A stretch of 64,000 nucleotides of DNA. Source: Doryteuthis pealeii. Lineage: Eukaryota > Mollusca > Cephalopoda > Myopsida > Loliginidae. The DNA lies in assembly GCA_023376005.1 (NCBI GenBank), contig CM042145.1:14644727-14708726 (forward strand), given 5' to 3'. The notes under the pieces were generated by a model. The model ran no database searches. It saw nothing but the letters and a program-made list of their open reading frames with translations, and had not been told where the DNA came from. Each line of letters starts with the position of its first letter. The first letter of the stretch is position 1. Made by a program: the position numbers and the translations under genes. This document shows positions 63,497 through 64,000 of the stretch, in pieces.

Positions 63497-64000
63497 AGGA
63501 CCTGTGGATATACTACAGTATGATAATTTGATTATTATGTTTGATATGTATAATGACAGACGATAACACCCAATAGACTTTGGAAAGCTTTATTCTACTT
63601 AGAATAATTGGTACACTTACTAAGAGTTTATATAGTCTAGTATTCCCTAGAGAGTTCTCCAAAGGGGAGGTAATCATAAAATAGGGGAGGTAACTCTCAG
63701 TTACTTATTACAACGATAGTTATTTTCCTGACCTCCCACCTGGCCGGATTAACACAAGGTCTTTTTTAATGTGGTCACCATGCACAAACCTCATGCAGTG
63801 GTCAGTGCAAATGTGTCTGGTCCTGTCGGTATTCCCCTTTTAGGGCGCTTCAAGGACTGGGTAATAAACCTGGTCCTGCCCATTTTAGATGAGGGGACAA
63901 GTATGAATATACTGTAATAAATTTGTACAAAGTAAATACTGTCTTTCTCACTACATCACATTTCTCAAACAGCAGGACTATTCTTCCCCTTTTACCATGG
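63497..64000. other. Unclassified, LTR-like composition
   Basis: GC-richer with 'ggaaagctttattctactta' (possible minus-strand poly(A) signal) and 'agggcgcttcaaggactggg'. No frame recognised; may continue beyond the window. Confidence 0.3.

Overview
The window is animal nuclear DNA: very AT-rich, intron-bearing and dominated by transposable elements. The only confidently named host gene is CTP synthase, whose exons have metazoan-type residues and GT-AG introns. Mixed tRNA- and 5S-derived SINEs, Tc1/mariner, hAT, Helitron and Gypsy elements, and TTAGGG motifs inside MITEs are compatible with a lophotrochozoan, perhaps a gastropod mollusc. That placement is a guess, not a result.

Layout. 1-6.2 kb: three consecutive coding exons of CTP synthase on the minus strand (codons 1-146; the rest lies beyond the left edge), with introns full of Helitron, SINE, LINE and tandem repeats. 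6.2-14.6 kb: mosaic of foldback MITEs, LINE tails, SINEs, a deleted mariner, and a perfect 78-bp palindrome. 14.6-19.3 kb: AT-rich, repeat-poor stretch, possibly the 5' flank or first intron of CTP synthase. 19.3-25.6 kb: a striking cluster of large inverted repeats ending in a short hAT element with an exact 8-bp target duplication. 25.6-36 kb: SINEs, telomere-motif MITE, mariner and LINE relics, solo LTR. 36.0-40.1 kb: a young Gypsy retrotransposon with seemingly identical LTRs, lacking its reverse transcriptase, inserted in a second copy of the same solo LTR. 40.1-53 kb: Helitrons, SINE-B cluster, two mariner remnants, 5S-headed SINE. 53.6-54.7 kb: a minus-strand intronless ORF for a Ser/Lys-rich, probably nuclear protein that I cannot name. 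54.8-57.4 kb: second repeat-poor AT-rich stretch with a GC-richer island near 56.6 kb. 57.4-64 kb: more MITEs, a LINE tail, and a minisatellite built from the end of a dispersed repeat.

Family labels used below are local: Hel-1 (non-autonomous Helitron), SINE-A, -B, -C, -D (tRNA-like heads), SINE-5S, RepF (dispersed repeat of about 640 bp), MITE-G, MITE-T (telomere-motif hairpin), MITE-TTAA, RepB/RepC (arms of the foldback cluster), RepDR (190-bp dispersed repeat). Nothing resembles an operon or a defence system. The interest lies in the transposon biology: nested insertions whose empty sites can be read in the same window, hairpin elements, and SINE head exchange. Several reading frames are broken at homopolymers, which could be real decay or uncorrected long-read errors. 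All coordinates of repeats are by eye and may be off by several bases.
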